A stretch of DNA of 64,000 nucleotides from Paralvinella palmiformis (taxonomy: Eukaryota; Annelida; Polychaeta; Terebellida; Alvinellidae): contig JAODUP010001147.1 of the NCBI GenBank assembly GCA_025642065.1, forward strand, positions 41,001 to 105,000. The letters run 5' to 3'. This document shows, in pieces, positions 23,935-36,850 of this stretch. A program made the position numbers and the translations under genes. Positions within the stretch are counted from its first letter, which is position 1. Every line of letters starts with the position of its first letter. The notes below the pieces were generated by a model. The model did not search any database. It was not told where the DNA came from and saw only the letters and a list, made by a program, of their open reading frames with translations.

Positions 23935-25440
23935 AGCGGAATATCCTCGAAAATAATCGATTTCAGTGGCGCATCTAGTATAGGGGTAGGGTAATTTCCA
24001 AATTTATCCAAAATTTTTCAATAAATGATCTGGCTGAAATCCGCTGTTCTCGACTATAGGTTTAACCCTGGGAGCAGACAACAAGTGAAAACCAAATGAA
24101 CGAAGCACTCTGGGTTTGGGTGCTAGAGAAAGCATGAAATATAGATTCGATGGTTCTGTAGAAGAAAGAATATGATGGGTAATTGTGCAGAGTTTAAAAA
24201 TGATGCGAGGTTGAACAAGCAACCTAAGAAGAAATTTCAGGAGTGACACAGAATATAAAACCGATGAGACTGTGTGATGACCCTACTTTAGCAGTTCTGA
24301 ATACACTCAAGTTTGATAATATCTTTAGATGCAATGTTATTAAGAAGAGAGTTGCATTGCATAAAGATTACGTATCACAAGTGATGGTGTGATGCTGTGA
24401 TTAAGGATTGGTGTAAGGAAGAAACGAGTAAGTTTGCTGCGTTCTGTGGGTGTACCTATAATGAAGAAATATGTTTTGTTTGCATTGAGCTTATGTCATT
24501 GTTTGTCATCCAGTTAGAGATATCACTGAGACAGTCACCCAGTTGTTTAAGGGAAAGATCAGTGTCTCCTGTAGATAAAGATATACATACTTGGGTATCA
24601 TCTGCATATAGGTGATGGTCTAATTTGTGGCTGTGAATAAGTGGTGTGCTTAGTGGTGTGCTATACAGAGTAAACAGCAGCGTTCTAAGTGCAGAGCTTG
24701 AAGAACGCCGTAAAACATGGGAACTGCCTTTGAAAAACAGTTTCCCACTTTTATTGATTGAATCCTATTTGTTAAGAATGAGCCGATTTAAGTGAGTGTT
24801 GTGCTTGAAATGTTATACCAATCAGAGAGGCGATCTAAAAAAAACCAGCATAATCAGCGGTGTCAAAAGCTGCAGATAAATATAATAGTGTTAGTGCTGT
24901 AACTTGTCATGTGTCTATATTTAGTGATATGTCGTTTTGAACTTTCAGGAAGGCGGTCTTTGTAGAGTGAAATAAATTGTTTGTAAGCAGACTGAAAAAA
25001 ACATTAGACAACGGACTACAGTTTAAATAAACATACGACCTTTTCTGATACTTAAGATATGAAAGATAGATTAAAAATAGGTCTATAGCTGTTTAGGTCA
25101 TTGGCTGGTAAAGATGGGTTCTTAAGAAGAGGGTTTACATGGGCATATTTAAAATGAGAAGGTAACACTCCAGAGCTTAGTGATAAATTTATTATCTTAG
25201 TAATTGGAAAAGTTAGTGTGTGGAGACAAGATTGTAGCAGAAATGTACGGATAGGATCAAGTTCATAAGACTTATTAGGGGGTGATAAAATCAGTTTAGA
25301 AACTTCAGTAGCTGAGGCTTGTTGAAACACTGTGCAAGGATGATGTACAACTGGAACATCAATATTACAACTGCAAGCACTACCTGGTAAGGAAGCATGA
25401 TTTCCGGTGATCTTAGGGATAGCGAAAGTCAAATAATAAA
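23935..25440 (-). pseudogene. LINE copy A: L2/CR1-like reverse transcriptase, decayed
   Basis: Minus-strand pieces appear in element order. From 25,432 to 25,052: VSKLILSPPNKSYELDPI, INLSLSSGVLPSHFKYA, LNSYRPI, LSFIS, the N-terminal part of a CR1/L2-type reverse transcriptase. Around 24,990-24,620, in changing frames: QSAYKQF, DRLSDW, LLFTLYSTPLS. At 24,609-24,598 the catalytic YADD is intact, followed by TQV and LKQLGDCLSDI. At 24,249-24,004: RIIFKLCTITHHILSS, RSFGFHLLSAPRVK. It then joins an unrelated 21-bp word before the 3' end near 23,940. The endonuclease half is absent (5' truncation) and there are many frameshifts and stops. The 3' end shares CCTCGAAAATAA and CAGTGGCGCA with LINE copy B. 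Confidence 0.88.
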
Positions 25441-25518
25441 ACCTGAAAAGCTCGCCCTGCTAATCTCTTGAATCTTGAACTTGATTCTGATATACTTCTT
25501 ATTAGTTTGATATCAGCT

Positions 25519-25539
25519 ACGGTGTCAATATGACACCGT
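25519..25539. other. Perfect 9-bp hairpin
   Basis: ACGGTGTCA-ATA-TGACACCGT, a 9-bp stem with a 3-nt loop, lies about 80 bp beyond the 5' edge of LINE copy A. No run of T follows, and its role is unknown. Confidence 0.7.
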
Positions 25540-25589
25540 GGAATAGTATAATAAAGAAGATATATCATGAAAGCAGCCATAACACAGTT

Positions 25590-27650
25590 CCCTAGACTTG
25601 ATATATAACATGAGATAATATCGACTGTGTGACTGGTATTTTATAAAATCCTACTTTTGGTCCTAACTGGGTCCCTTTTCGGCGATGCATTTTACGATAA
25701 AATCCATCCAAAAGCACGACACGAGCAGGATGATAGTTAGAGAGCAATGTTAAGGCTGTGCGCGTTTGCCAATGAAACACTCTAAATTTTATAATAAGAC
25801 TAAATATCACAACAATTTGTAATGGCTTAAAACAAAATTAGATAACAAGTATTACTAAGTGATAGCGCCACCGTACGACGGCATATTGTATTTATACAAG
25901 CTCACATCCGGTTCTTTATCCACGAAGGGTTCCGGAAATATTTCTGTAGTATTGTTGTATATAATTTGAATGGCTCCTGGTAGCAAGGCCGCTTTATTAA
26001 AAAAAGGCATTAATATTGTAGTTTTTGGTCATTACAAATCTCGTGCAATTATTTAAATTTGTAACTTGCTTATTGAGCATTCGGTCTTTAATCTAAGTCA
26101 ATTTGTCATTTATGGCTAAGAGCCTGACCTAACAACCTGAGAGATTACGTATTTAAATGAAATTAAATATGCTCATTTAATGGAAATTTACAAATATACC
26201 GGAATGTAGAAAGCCTTAAAGTTACAAAATCGTTCCTAGAATATTTATTGATGTGACAACTGCTATCGTTATGGTATTTTGGCTACAAGTTTCAACAGGT
26301 TCCACTATCTGAAGGATTTCTGTATCTGATCTACATTTTAGGAAGCCACATTAATATGACTGACTGTAGTTTGTTATCGACAAGGGACAATATTGGTAGT
26401 GGATCATTGATCTATAATGATTATTTGATCATATATTAGACTGTAGGTTTGTAATAATATTATTATTATTATATTATTATTATTATATACGATATTTATA
26501 TAGCACTCTTTTTATAAATTATATCATGTTCAAAAGTGCTTTACAATACAAGAGGATATATTGATATCAATAAACATGGATATATCGATATCGATAAAAA
26601 ATACGGTTTGCAGCATATATTGACCTTTGTTGCTTAAAATGTGATGACTATTTTTATTATTATTAAATGGCGTTATTAATTAAATAAGGCTAACCTCAGT
26701 TAAGGTAACGCATTTCCACAATTAATGAGGATATTAAGTTGATTATTTTCCTCTGAATATATGTCTGTATATTTGTATTATTAGAGTAGCGGCAGCTTTG
26801 TCGAAATGAGGAGAAATGTATCATGAAATGAATAATAATTAAAATATAGATATGTAATAAATATAGATATTTAGTCGTCTAGTTATCTAATTTCCGATAA
26901 CGATAAACACAAATTTACTTTTGCGAAGATGTAACTTGACGCCTATTAATCTTGAATATATTTGTTTAGTTCTCGTTGTTATGTCCAATTTGACTACGAG
27001 ATAAAATATTAGTTATTATAATAAGAATAGAAAATAACCATTAAACAAGGTAAGGCCATACATGACATTTTTGTTTCCGGTGCAACATTAATCACCGTAT
27101 CGAACATTCCAGTTCAGATGTCTCAGCAGGAATCCAAGTCTGTCTCAATCCATTCCCCGTTTGTCGGATGTCTCTCAATTCCCATCAGACATCTAAATCC
27201 TATTTTCTGACGCCAGTTGTGTTAGTTGACGCATAACCAGAACAGACGGGCGTCATCCGTCCTACATATATTGGCTCTCTGCTGTTAGGTTATGTGTAGA
27301 TCGTGACTTGGAATTATCTATCCCCCCCTCCTCCTCCCCCCTCTTTTCCGCTGAAAACACCCAGTCTAGGTCCATGGACGCTTAGAAGAATCTTAACTAT
27401 ATTATGAATGTTTGGAATTGAATAGAATAAATCCGAAGACATTGATGATGATGATGATGATGATGATGAGCGCACTGTTAGTTGTTAAGAGAGTATTTGT
27501 TATAAGATAGTGTGTTTGTGTATGTGTGTGTGTGGGCGCGTGTGCGTGCAAACATGTTCTGCCCAAATATCTGTACTTGTGACATCTCGGTAGATGTCAT
27601 TCATATATAACTTCGTACATATAATATCATGTCGTGGATTATACATGTAG
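25590..27650 (+). repeat. Segmental block Wb, copy 2
   Basis: Collinear with 7,500-9,030: GTGTGACTGGTATTTTATAAA, GGGTCCCTTTTCGGCG, GAGCATTCGGTCTTTAATCT, GTTGTGTTAGTTGACGC, TATTGGCTCTCTGCTG, a poly-C run near 27,320 and TTCTGCCCAAATAT. It is longer than copy 1; it contains extra sequence at about 25,880-25,970 like the head of block Wa and an (ATT)n tract at about 26,455-26,490. It is non-coding. Confidence 0.8.
27445..27470. repeat. (GAT)n microsatellite
   Basis: About eight GAT units. The neighbouring text does not contain the SINE core, so this is called as a plain microsatellite. Confidence 0.9.
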
Positions 27651-27750
27651 TATTTTATGTGATTAATCAATGGTAATACATAAAGTATAATTATTAATAG
27701 TATTTTAAATATTAACGAAACTAGAAAATTTTTTTGTTTTATTTTTTTTT

Positions 27751-27932
<182 letters not shown>

Positions 27933-28257
27933 AATTTTTGGGTGGTTCTTAAAACATTGCTAATATAATTTATACTGATGTTGTTATTTCCAGGGATGCC
28001 CAATCAATGTTAATACATATCCTGAGTTTTAAAAATAAAAAATCGGGCTCTAAATTTTTAAATTTAACATGTTTACAAATATCAACTATTTATAAATCCG
28101 CAGAATCAAGAAAAATATATGTTTTGTCCGTAGATTGGAAAAAGTAAAAATTCTATACAACACGGATTTTTCCGCAGATTAGGCATCCCTGTATTTCGGT
28201 TTCTTATTATTTTTATTTATACAACTAAAACCACTTTTATCGTACGTTATCACTCAT

Positions 28258-28370
28258 TAAATCAGACAACATAGTCTAGTCAATACCATAGATTAACTTA
28301 ACATACCGTAATCAAAAGAGCAAAAACAGTCAACAAACGTCGATAAAAGGGGACTGCATACAAATTAATA
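28258..28370 (+). repeat. Ultra-similar island of block V, copy 2
   Basis: Gap-free partner of 9,234-9,346 with 3 mismatches in 113 bp. The V copy at 57.0 kb lacks a recognisable island, so the similarity is specific to this pair. Confidence 0.85.
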
Positions 28371-28690
28371 TTAGATGAGGTTCATCAAAGTTTTACTTTC
28401 ACGTGATTGTCATGAATGGATTAGTCGATGTTGATCGAGTGATTAACTTAATTTGGAAAAACAACGCAGTAAACAGACATATAAATACGGGATCCATTTA
28501 TAATTGTACACACAGAGAGAGTACTAACAACATTTGGATGTTGGGTCGATAACAAAGTAGACGTTATAATAGGCAGAGCTAATGGACATAACTTTAGCAT
28601 TATGTGATATACTGTAATGAGTCGTTCGTCAGATGAGATCCGTGTCCTACATTAGTGGCTTGTTGTCAACAAAAGGAACAATAGTAAACC
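28371..28690 (+). repeat. Rest of segmental block V, copy 3
   Basis: Collinear with 9,347-9,600 and partly with 57,025-57,216 (TTTGATGAGGTTCATC resembles TTAGATGAGGTTCATC). Carries CTTGTTGTCAACAAAAGGAAC near 28,660, related to the words at 4.85 and 6.22 kb. Non-coding. Confidence 0.75.
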
Positions 28691-30117
28691 ATCTTGGGTA
28701 GAAAGTTATGGTTATCATGTTAGTCATGGTTAATATATAATGTTTTATATGGTCATTCATGGACTCTCTGTAAAGTCCATTTACCGTTTACACTTTTTTT
28801 GGTTCTTTATTTCATTAAATGGCTTAGTTTTCATTTACTATAATGAAAGTCAATGTCCAGTGTAACGTATGTAATCTAAGTTATGAGAGTTCTAATAGTG
28901 TTATGAATGGATATGCTTATTCAGAAGATAGTTAAGACCGAATTCTAAATAAAAACTGGATATTCTAAGTATTTTCATTGTGATCAGTTTATGGTTTTGT
29001 TTTATACTTTGTTCCTCCTGTTTACAGTCGTGCACAGCTGTGTAATATCATAATTCAGTTACAGAGATACTAGAGATATAATTTGCAGTAATACATCTGA
29101 TTCAAGCGATTATTATTATCTATTGTTGAATAAAGAAATGAAGGTCAACGATTAGTGTGAGTTTTCGGGATCATTACATTTGTTTAGTGATGGAGGCAAT
29201 AGTTTTTGGACAATGACGGGAAGTATTTTTTTTCTAAAACAAATACGTGTACATCAAATTGATGTGCGTAATAAAGGGGAAATCAAATTTTCCTAAAAAA
29301 ATAAGGACTCAACAGTTTTTGATGCTATTTATATTTTAATTTCTCAATTCAGCCTGTTTTCTTTTCTATATAATTTGAACTCAAATTGCTTTAAACCAAC
29401 GAAAGTCCTATTATATTTCGCTTATTGTAAGAAATAAGACCGCTTCAAGACGAAAATATATATTTATCTTCTACGGTCGAACACTAGTTTAATCATGATA
29501 TTTCAGATGGTACTTATGACATGTGGAGTTGACGCCTTACATGTCCGTATGGTGGTTGAAACTGTGACCTAACGCCTGACACTTAATCATTATTGTGCAT
29601 TAATAATTCATATTGTGACTGGGATCTTTCGACACAAGGATCTAGTACATCAAATCTAGAAGGACATTTGATGACAAAAGGAATTAAAGTTTCACATCAT
29701 GACTGAGGTCTGGGAACGCAAGTAATAAATATTCCATATCATGATTGGGATCTGGCAATACAGGGAGCTACTGGATCATATCAGATCTAGGATCTATTGA
29801 TTGTCATCCTTTAACAAAGGAAACCAATATTTTGTTCCTCGTTCACCCCCCCCTCCATTTATATTATGTTTACTGCCCATTTTTAAAACGAACCAAATAT
29901 TTAATAAGAATTTTCAAATATATTTGTGTTTTGTGATATATGAACTGTGGCTAACTTTTGATCGTGACTGTATAAATTAATGGGGTGGGACATATATAGA
30001 TAAGTCCAAAACTACCCACGAAGATACACAGATAATATACCGCACAGTGTAGTGAACTAATTTGGTAGTAATCCGATATCATTAACGTTAATTCATTCGA
30101 AAACGGATATAGTAATG
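28691..30117. other. AT-rich non-coding stretch with short internal repeats
   Basis: Three diverged copies of a motif like CATATCATGATTGGGATCTGG lie near 29,610, 29,694 and 29,735. A C run is at 29,848-29,855. No gene was recognised. Confidence 0.5.
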
Positions 30118-30202
30118 ACACACACACGCACGCACGCGCACGCACGCACGCACGCACGCACCCACGCCACATAAAATCACACACATATACACATACACAC
30201 AT

Positions 30203-30261
<59 letters not shown>

Positions 30262-30300
30262 ATATACATCACACACAAAAACACACACACACACACAGAT
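30118..30300. repeat. (CA)n/(CACG)n, (TA)n and (CA)n cluster
   Basis: CACG tetramers at about 30,120-30,165, CA-rich text, a TA tract at about 30,209-30,254 and a final CA tract to about 30,297. Confidence 0.95.
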
Positions 30301-30454
30301 AAAGAGAGAGATTTACGGACTGAATGACTAACATTTAAGTTTGCCCCATTCTATCCCTGAGTCACCGTGACTCACACCTTTCTGCTGTCATCAACAACAT
30401 CAGTTTAACCACGCATCTGATATCGATTCGGCAGAATATCCTGATTTAGCAGCT

Positions 30455-30800
30455 CCAACGAATAATCGGACCCTTGACAGTCATAGAGGTAGAAATACGA
30501 CACCAGAGACTGTATTTAATTGCGTTGGCGGACAGAGGCTAAGCCTGAAACAGGCCATTACTATAACGACAAGGGTGTAATGAAATTACTACTCCGTGGA
30601 AATCATTTCACTTACTATAGATAGTTATGTTGGATGGATGCTCTGATCGTATCGGGTCACCGAGTACATGGGAATTATTGCGGATTCTATCGGAAGAGCG
30701 GCTTTCTGATAATTGGTTTGTTTGGAATTAACAGATAATGTTATTATGGACATAAACGAGAAACGCCTAATGGTAGCTGTATTACTGGAACAAATATATT
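30455..30800 (+). repeat. Segmental block X, copy 1
   Basis: Collinear with 46,915-47,290 and 58,075-58,440. Shared in order: AGTCATA then CGACACCAGAGACT, ACAAGRGTRTAAT, CTCCGTGGAAAT.ATTT, AGATAGTTATG, TGGATGGAT, TACATGGGAATTATTG, and at the end TTATTATGGACATAAACG then CTAATGGT. No conserved reading frame. It is the anchor of the tandem array, as it occurs three times. Confidence 0.8.
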
Positions 30801-30863
30801 GGAGAAGAACATTGTCTAAGTAAGGACACATGCCATATATGTCGAACATGGCGAATATGATCT

Positions 30864-30866
<3 letters not shown>

Positions 30867-30933
<67 letters not shown>

Positions 30934-30934
30934 G
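30867..30934. repeat. (CT)n microsatellite
   Basis: A C run followed by about 65 bp of CT dinucleotides with one TTC break. The Arg/Glu-rich minus-strand frame is its translation. Confidence 0.97.
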
Positions 30935-31281
30935 AGCATCCATGCAAAGAAAACGATTTTTAACTTATGATAAATCAATTGCTATAAATTAGCAGTTCAG
31001 TTAGCACAAACAAATCAGCTATCTATAGGCAACCCATAAAGATTATATCATTATACACAGAACCTCCTTATCCACTGACAAATACACAGTATATCAGTTT
31101 ATATTTACATATATTTATATTTACGTTATATGTAGCACATCCCAGGTTAATATACAAGTCTAGCTATATATGTTGGTATTTAGATATTGATGATATTTCC
31201 ATATCTAATGCATATCAAATAATATATTACCACATCGAAACCATTCACCAATAACCTATATATTTCCTTTCTATCGCTTTC

Positions 31282-31285
<4 letters not shown>

Positions 31286-31363
<78 letters not shown>

Positions 31364-31497
31364 GTGTGTGTGTGTGTGTGTTTGTGTGTGCGGTGTGTGT
31401 GCGTGTGTGTGTTACAGTTAATTTGTATAATCATGTACTGTGTATATTACCTGTATTATTCAGGTAATGTATATTCAAACTCAGTTAGCAAGAGACG

Positions 31498-31548
<51 letters not shown>
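31286..31548. repeat. (TA)n-(GT)n and second (TA)n tracts
   Basis: TA at 31,286-31,341, GT with GG and GC breaks at 31,342-31,411, and a second TA tract at about 31,498-31,548. Confidence 0.96.
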
Positions 31549-31552
<4 letters not shown>

Positions 31553-31884
31553 TGTAAGTGTACGCTAATATATTACTCCCATCTGCTCCTAACGATACGA
31601 CAATGATAAACGGCATAATTTAGAAATACAGCAAAGGCATAATTCTCTGTCTTTTATCATTAACGCATTAAATGTTGTCCACCATTAGGATAATAACTAT
31701 AAACAAATAGCAAAACCTCTTAGTTCAATTCCATCAGCTAGGACAATCCCTGACTAACATCAGACTTAGAATGGTCATAGAGATGTAGCTATCTATATAG
31801 TATGTTCCAGTTAGATGTAATTGAATAACGAATGGATTATCTAACTATTTATAACATGGAATGAAAGCAGATGACGCGAAATGG

Positions 31885-32095
31885 TAACACCTGCACTATT
31901 GGCTGATGGTAAACAATATCAGACCCAGTAGTTTGGAATCAACAATGGGATGTGTGTATCAGGTGCATTTGTATCATACAAACCCATAAAGTGTGTTTTG
32001 TTATGATTAATGTCACAGTTGATTAGCTAAGATTACGCTAAATGATTTGCTGGTTTTGAGCAGATACATCTTCGGAACCCATATACCGTGAATGA
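31885..32095 (+). repeat. Segmental block Y, first part, copy 1
   Basis: Collinear with 50,060-50,285: TAGTTTGGAATCAACA, GTGTGTAT.AG, CATAAAGTGT.TTTG, then ATTAGCTA.GA.T.CG.TAAATGATTT and AGCAGATACATCT/AGCTAAAGCTCCG. Non-coding. Confidence 0.75.
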
Positions 32096-33558
32096 TGCGA
32101 GATGTATTATCGTGAATGGTGTTCAGCATTTCTTATAGAATATAATAAGAATTGAATAAAACTAGACACAAATTCGGTAAGATACAGAGATAAAATAAAA
32201 TAATAGCATCAATTTGATTGAACTATCTTCAGATGATATTAGATAAATTAACTAAAAATATACATTAAAACCCTTCATTATAAATATATACTTTATATTT
32301 AGCAAACAATAGGTGAGAGTTTAAAATGGTAATCGTCATATATAGTTTTACGAACACTGATGATATGAAGTGATAACTGCCTACTTCAACCTAAATGCTA
32401 TTTTGTAGTAGTCCAGCATGAAAACTACTTCCTCAGGATTAAGTGGCATGATGAATCGTGTCGAATTTATATTTATGATATGTGCTTCTCTTTGCTAGTG
32501 TCTTATCCCACATTGATAAAGCACACAAGCCACACACACGGTAGGTCTCACACACACAGGCACGCGCGCGCGCAGACAGACACACACATCCGGGAAAACA
32601 TAGAGCCATACAAGCATGTGTAACTCACGAAAAACGGATTGTCTACGCCCACAAGCTGACGAGTAGATTTGTGAAGTCGCAGTTTGTGTGTGATTAGGCG
32701 ATTTAAAGCTATGAAGGGATATATTTATAGAGGGACAATATTTTATGGATGTTTAGGTCTTGATGTTCTGAACCAATGTCATCATATATGTATCATCATA
32801 CTCAACGAATAAAATGTTGCAAATGTAGTTATTTACAAGAATAGTATTCCCATTATTTGTTTATTAACTCACAAACCAGAAATACATTCATCTTACCTTT
32901 AAGTTCTAAGCCTGAACTATCCATATACGACTTATTACATGCTCTCACATAAATGGACGACTCCATTGTTATATAGATCTCCATTTTCTAACTTGAAGGG
33001 TCAACTAACTATGTCAACAATTTGTTTTAAACGTTTTTATTAGACACATGAGTAAAGGAAACATATGGCAAATGTTGTCTTTATAGAACCTTTCAATCAT
33101 TGTTGTCCAAACACGGACTTCGTGCCTTATCGATTGAAATATTTTATTGTAGCCAAGATAAAAAAGAACTCGCCGATAATACCTAATTTTAAATTTGGAT
33201 CTGAAAATAGCCATTTTTGTTGCAAAAAGGGAAACACATTCATTTGTATTATGTTGAATCAATGTGAGGTCAATTGAAATATAAGGATATGATTAGATTA
33301 TTAACAAGCTATTTAAAAGCAAGTATTATTTTCATTCATTAAGTGTTGTATATGACTACATCCATCTGTTCTTATAAAATAAGGTATAGAGCAATACCAA
33401 CTCATCATTCTGCCATTCATCTTAGCAAGATTAACTACAGCTACTATAACTTCGATTTTTTATATAGATGTTTTTTGTCTCATATGCTTCTTTTTCCACG
33501 ACAGTCTGTGACAATAAATCGTTCGTGAATTTAATCAAATATAAAGCCGGAAAATTAA

Positions 33559-33600
<42 letters not shown>

Positions 33601-34960
33601 CGCTGAAAGTGGTTGATTGTTGACTTTATTTGTTCGTGTTATCAAAGCAGCTAAGTTATCGTATAACGTTAATCGAGGAAGGATGTCAATACCAATGAAC
33701 ATTGTCCTTTTCATTAACAAAATCCGAATATGACTATGATTTATTGACTGAAATATTTTAATAAAGTGGCTATGGTGGCAACATTACTAATTAATAACAA
33801 ACAATAATACGAACATCGATATATCAAAGAATCACATAAAAGGGATTCTCGAGTTTACATTTAATACTTTTAAACAGTATAGTATATTAGCTTCACTTAA
33901 TTTTCAGGGTTACTAATTACTCGTGTTTAACAAAACGTCAAGTATAACCTACACAAAGTGATACTATATAAGACCACAATAATAGCAACAAATACAGTGG
34001 CTGATGAAGTCTGTATATCAGTAGCCCGATTATTCCCTGATCTTCAGACACTGTTATGTAAATATTTCATGATCTTCAATAAGTTTGACCTTTTTCAGCA
34101 TGCGCTCGATATATTATTCTTAATGATGACCCAAGTTCTTATTCTAAAATGTAATTTTAATTGTCCGATTTTTTAAAAATTGTAATGGCCTTTTTTGCTG
34201 TAAGTTATACAAAATATAATTTAGCATGTTGATCTATTTACTGGATATTAAATACATTAATCTATGTAATAATTCATCGTATAATTTGTATTTGTATCTG
34301 CCATGTCAATTAAAGTAAATCGTTGATTATATTAGAGTGTCATCTGTAATGACTACCGCCGAGATAAAATGAGTTTTTATTGTAAATCAACATTGTCCTA
34401 TTGATAAACAAAATAATTTAACAAATAATACTAAATTACTAACTCTTTAATTTGCATCGATCGTCATCTTTATCGTTTTATATTAACCCAATTTTTGTTG
34501 TCTATAACGCCGACGTCGGGATATTGACGTCATCGTCCTCTAATGTTCAATCATGTTTCATTTACAACTGCTTAGACTGTACAATATAAAATACAATTGA
34601 TATGTATTTCATGTTTGGCGCCGTTATTTACTTTGGATATATTAATGAAGAATTTGTTCTTTTGATTACTTGAAAATATGGCCAAATTTTAGATGAGAAG
34701 AGTTTCCGGTTTGCCTAAAAGAAGAAAGAACACAGAAAAACACAACGGGAATATTTGGGGCTAATTGTATGGTATTGAAAGATTGCTACATTATCTACTG
34801 TGCCATCTGTGTTTTGTTGTTGGGTTGGCTTAGCGTGTTCTTATCTATCTGTTATAATATAAATAGCGAATGGGAAACTTTATTCTACTCGATTAGAACC
34901 ATTACCTATCCAACTGGTATTAACCTTAAATGAAACATACATTTTATTTTGGTTACTGAG
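32096..34960. other. AT-rich non-coding stretch
   Basis: The part 32,620-32,780 is a diverged copy of 23,150-23,340. A CA-rich tract lies at 32,530-32,588 and a (TA)n tract at 33,562-33,598. Several 60-85 codon frames (for example near 33.0-33.3 kb, open on both strands) lack family motifs and are not called. Confidence 0.45.
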
Positions 34961-34984
34961 TATCAAATATCATGAAAAAGGAAT

Positions 34985-35763
34985 CAAAGTTCATTCAAAG
35001 GTTTAAACAATAGTTTAGGTTTAGTGACGTTTACAGGGAACCAGGTATACAGATTAGGCGATATTATGTATACAGATTTGCATAAGAAACAGACGCCGTT
35101 GCTTCGAAAGGTACCTGGGGTCAAGAAGAAGACCATCAACAGTTACGGGAGTTTATTATCTTTCTCGGTCAGTCATGCAAAAGTGACAAGTTAGTATAAA
35201 TATTTGTGAAATATATTATAATGAATCTGTTATTGAAAATCGGAGCTACAAAAAAACATTTTTCAATGTTTTAGATACGTTGAGCAAATTCCAATCTTGC
35301 CATAGAAGGAAATCAATGCAGTTCTTTCAGATATTTATCATTGCAGATCATTCTTGCAGTTTAGGATTGCATTCGAGGACTACCTGGACTCTCTTCCAAA
35401 AATGAAAAAGGCTTCTCATACATAAAAAAGTGAAAAAATCTCTAAAAACTAGAATTTCAGCGGTCACAGTCACTGATTTTATTTGTTAATGATTCAGTTG
35501 AGAATACCAGCAGTAGAAGATTACATCCCTGATGATAGAATAACGCTCTTGCATGCTAACACATTTTAAAACAGGTGACCCAATTATTTGAAAATGAACA
35601 GGAGTCAACTGATCTTGAAGCCGTATATGAGAATGAAATTAAATTAGTCTACGCGAATGAAATGCAAGTCAGAACTGAACAAACTTACCAGTTCTTTGCC
35701 AAATTTATTGAAGTAGCTTGTCACACAGAACACATTAATAGTCCAAACTCTAACATAAATTAG
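34985..35763 (+). pseudogene. Possible decayed coding region, family unknown
   Basis: Several plus-strand stretches look more protein-like than the surrounding AT-rich text, separated by stops and frame changes: YTDLHKKQTPLLRK near 35.07-35.12 kb, RYVEQIPILP, INAVLSDIYHCRSFLQFRI and EDYLDSLPKMKKAS near 35.27-35.42 kb, and a 62-codon frame ending at 35,763 with FENEQESTDLEAVYENEIK and QTYQFFAKFIEVACHTEH. A CATTTTAAAACAG acceptor-like sequence lies just before the last piece. I do not recognise the protein. It could be a dead transposase, a processed pseudogene, or chance. Confidence 0.3.
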
Positions 35764-36249
35764 TGAATGAGCATAACCTCCTGTCTGCAATAAACACGTA
35801 AACATGTTTTGTTATAAGTTAAAAGGGCTTGTGAAAATAAAACAAGTAAAAGTTATCATTCCACGTTATAGATCATCATGATTTAATTATAATTAAACAT
35901 ACTGCATATGGACAAACACACGCGTGCTTGCACACACACACACACAAACACATACACACATAAGTAAATACCCTTTAACGAAGTAAGCAGAATAAAGTGG
36001 CCACAATCTGTTCGTATTAATTTATTTTAACTATAAAGCACATTACACACATTATGTTCATCATCATTATCATCGTGATAATCATCATCATCGTACTAAT
36101 ATCATCATCGTTAAGAATTATGTTCACAATATTAGTCAGAATCCAATCTTTCCAGACACCGCGCGAGTCAATTTCCTGAAGACATCTTATCTTATGGTCT
36201 TGTTATTGTAGATAACCCCATTGTATATGACCTTTTACTGGCTTCTATC
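35764..36249. other. Non-coding stretch with small simple repeats
   Basis: CA-rich tract at 35,918-35,960 and an ATCATC-rich stretch at about 36,060-36,112. The SINE core is not present next to the ATC units. Confidence 0.55.
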
Positions 36250-36850
36250 AGTAGATGAGGATTCCAAGTCACGATCTACACATAACATGGCACTTGGAAG
36301 TCGGTAGCTTTAGGAAATATGTCGTGCTTATGTTCTAGTAATCTCTCCACTAACACAGCGGGCGCCAGAAAATAGGATTTAGATATTTGGTGTCCGTTGG
36401 GAAACGTCAACCAACGGAGGAGTAGATCGAAGGAGACCGAACCATCTGTTGATAATAAATAGCTGAAAATGCTTGATGCATTCTTGCCATGTTTTGTTGT
36501 CCTAATCTGGAAATCCCGTTGAGGACAAAATATATTATCTAAGCAAACTGACCAATTTGTTGACTAGCTTTGCACGAATACTTCTCCTCTCACGATGTGT
36601 TTGATATATATTCGCTCCTCACGTAAACGTAAATAGACTTCTTGCTAAAAACAAAATGACACTTAACAAGGAAACATTAATTTTCGACATTAATAGGCTT
36701 CATGTTACATGTTTACCAAATTAAAAACTTCCAAATTTAGATTCTTCTTATAGCTTCATCCTGACACTAATAGGCATAAACTAATGAGGTTTCATTAACC
36801 ATTTGGTTCTACTTTAAATTGTTTATCAGAGTTTAGTCATTTGAGTCCAG
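36250..36850 (-). repeat. Inverted, diverged copy of part of block Wb
   Basis: Read on the minus strand it contains CTAAATCCTATTTTCTGGCG, GTGTTAGT, TTATGTGTAGATCGTGACTT and GGAAT, as in 27,195-27,315. Further right it has the reverse of TAGGCTTCATGTTACAT, CCAAATTAAA and ATAAACTAATGA, which match the complement of 8,280-8,375. So about 600 bp of Wb sits inverted inside block Y. Confidence 0.7.

Noticed and set aside
24397..24615. 72-codon plus-strand frame
   Set aside because: It is the antisense shadow of the LINE copy A active-site region, which reads YADDTQV on the minus strand. The 41,090-41,275 plus-strand frame is likewise a shadow of LINE copy B.
30118..30211. Cys/Val/Arg-rich minus-strand frame
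   Set aside because: It is a translation of CACG and CA simple repeats.
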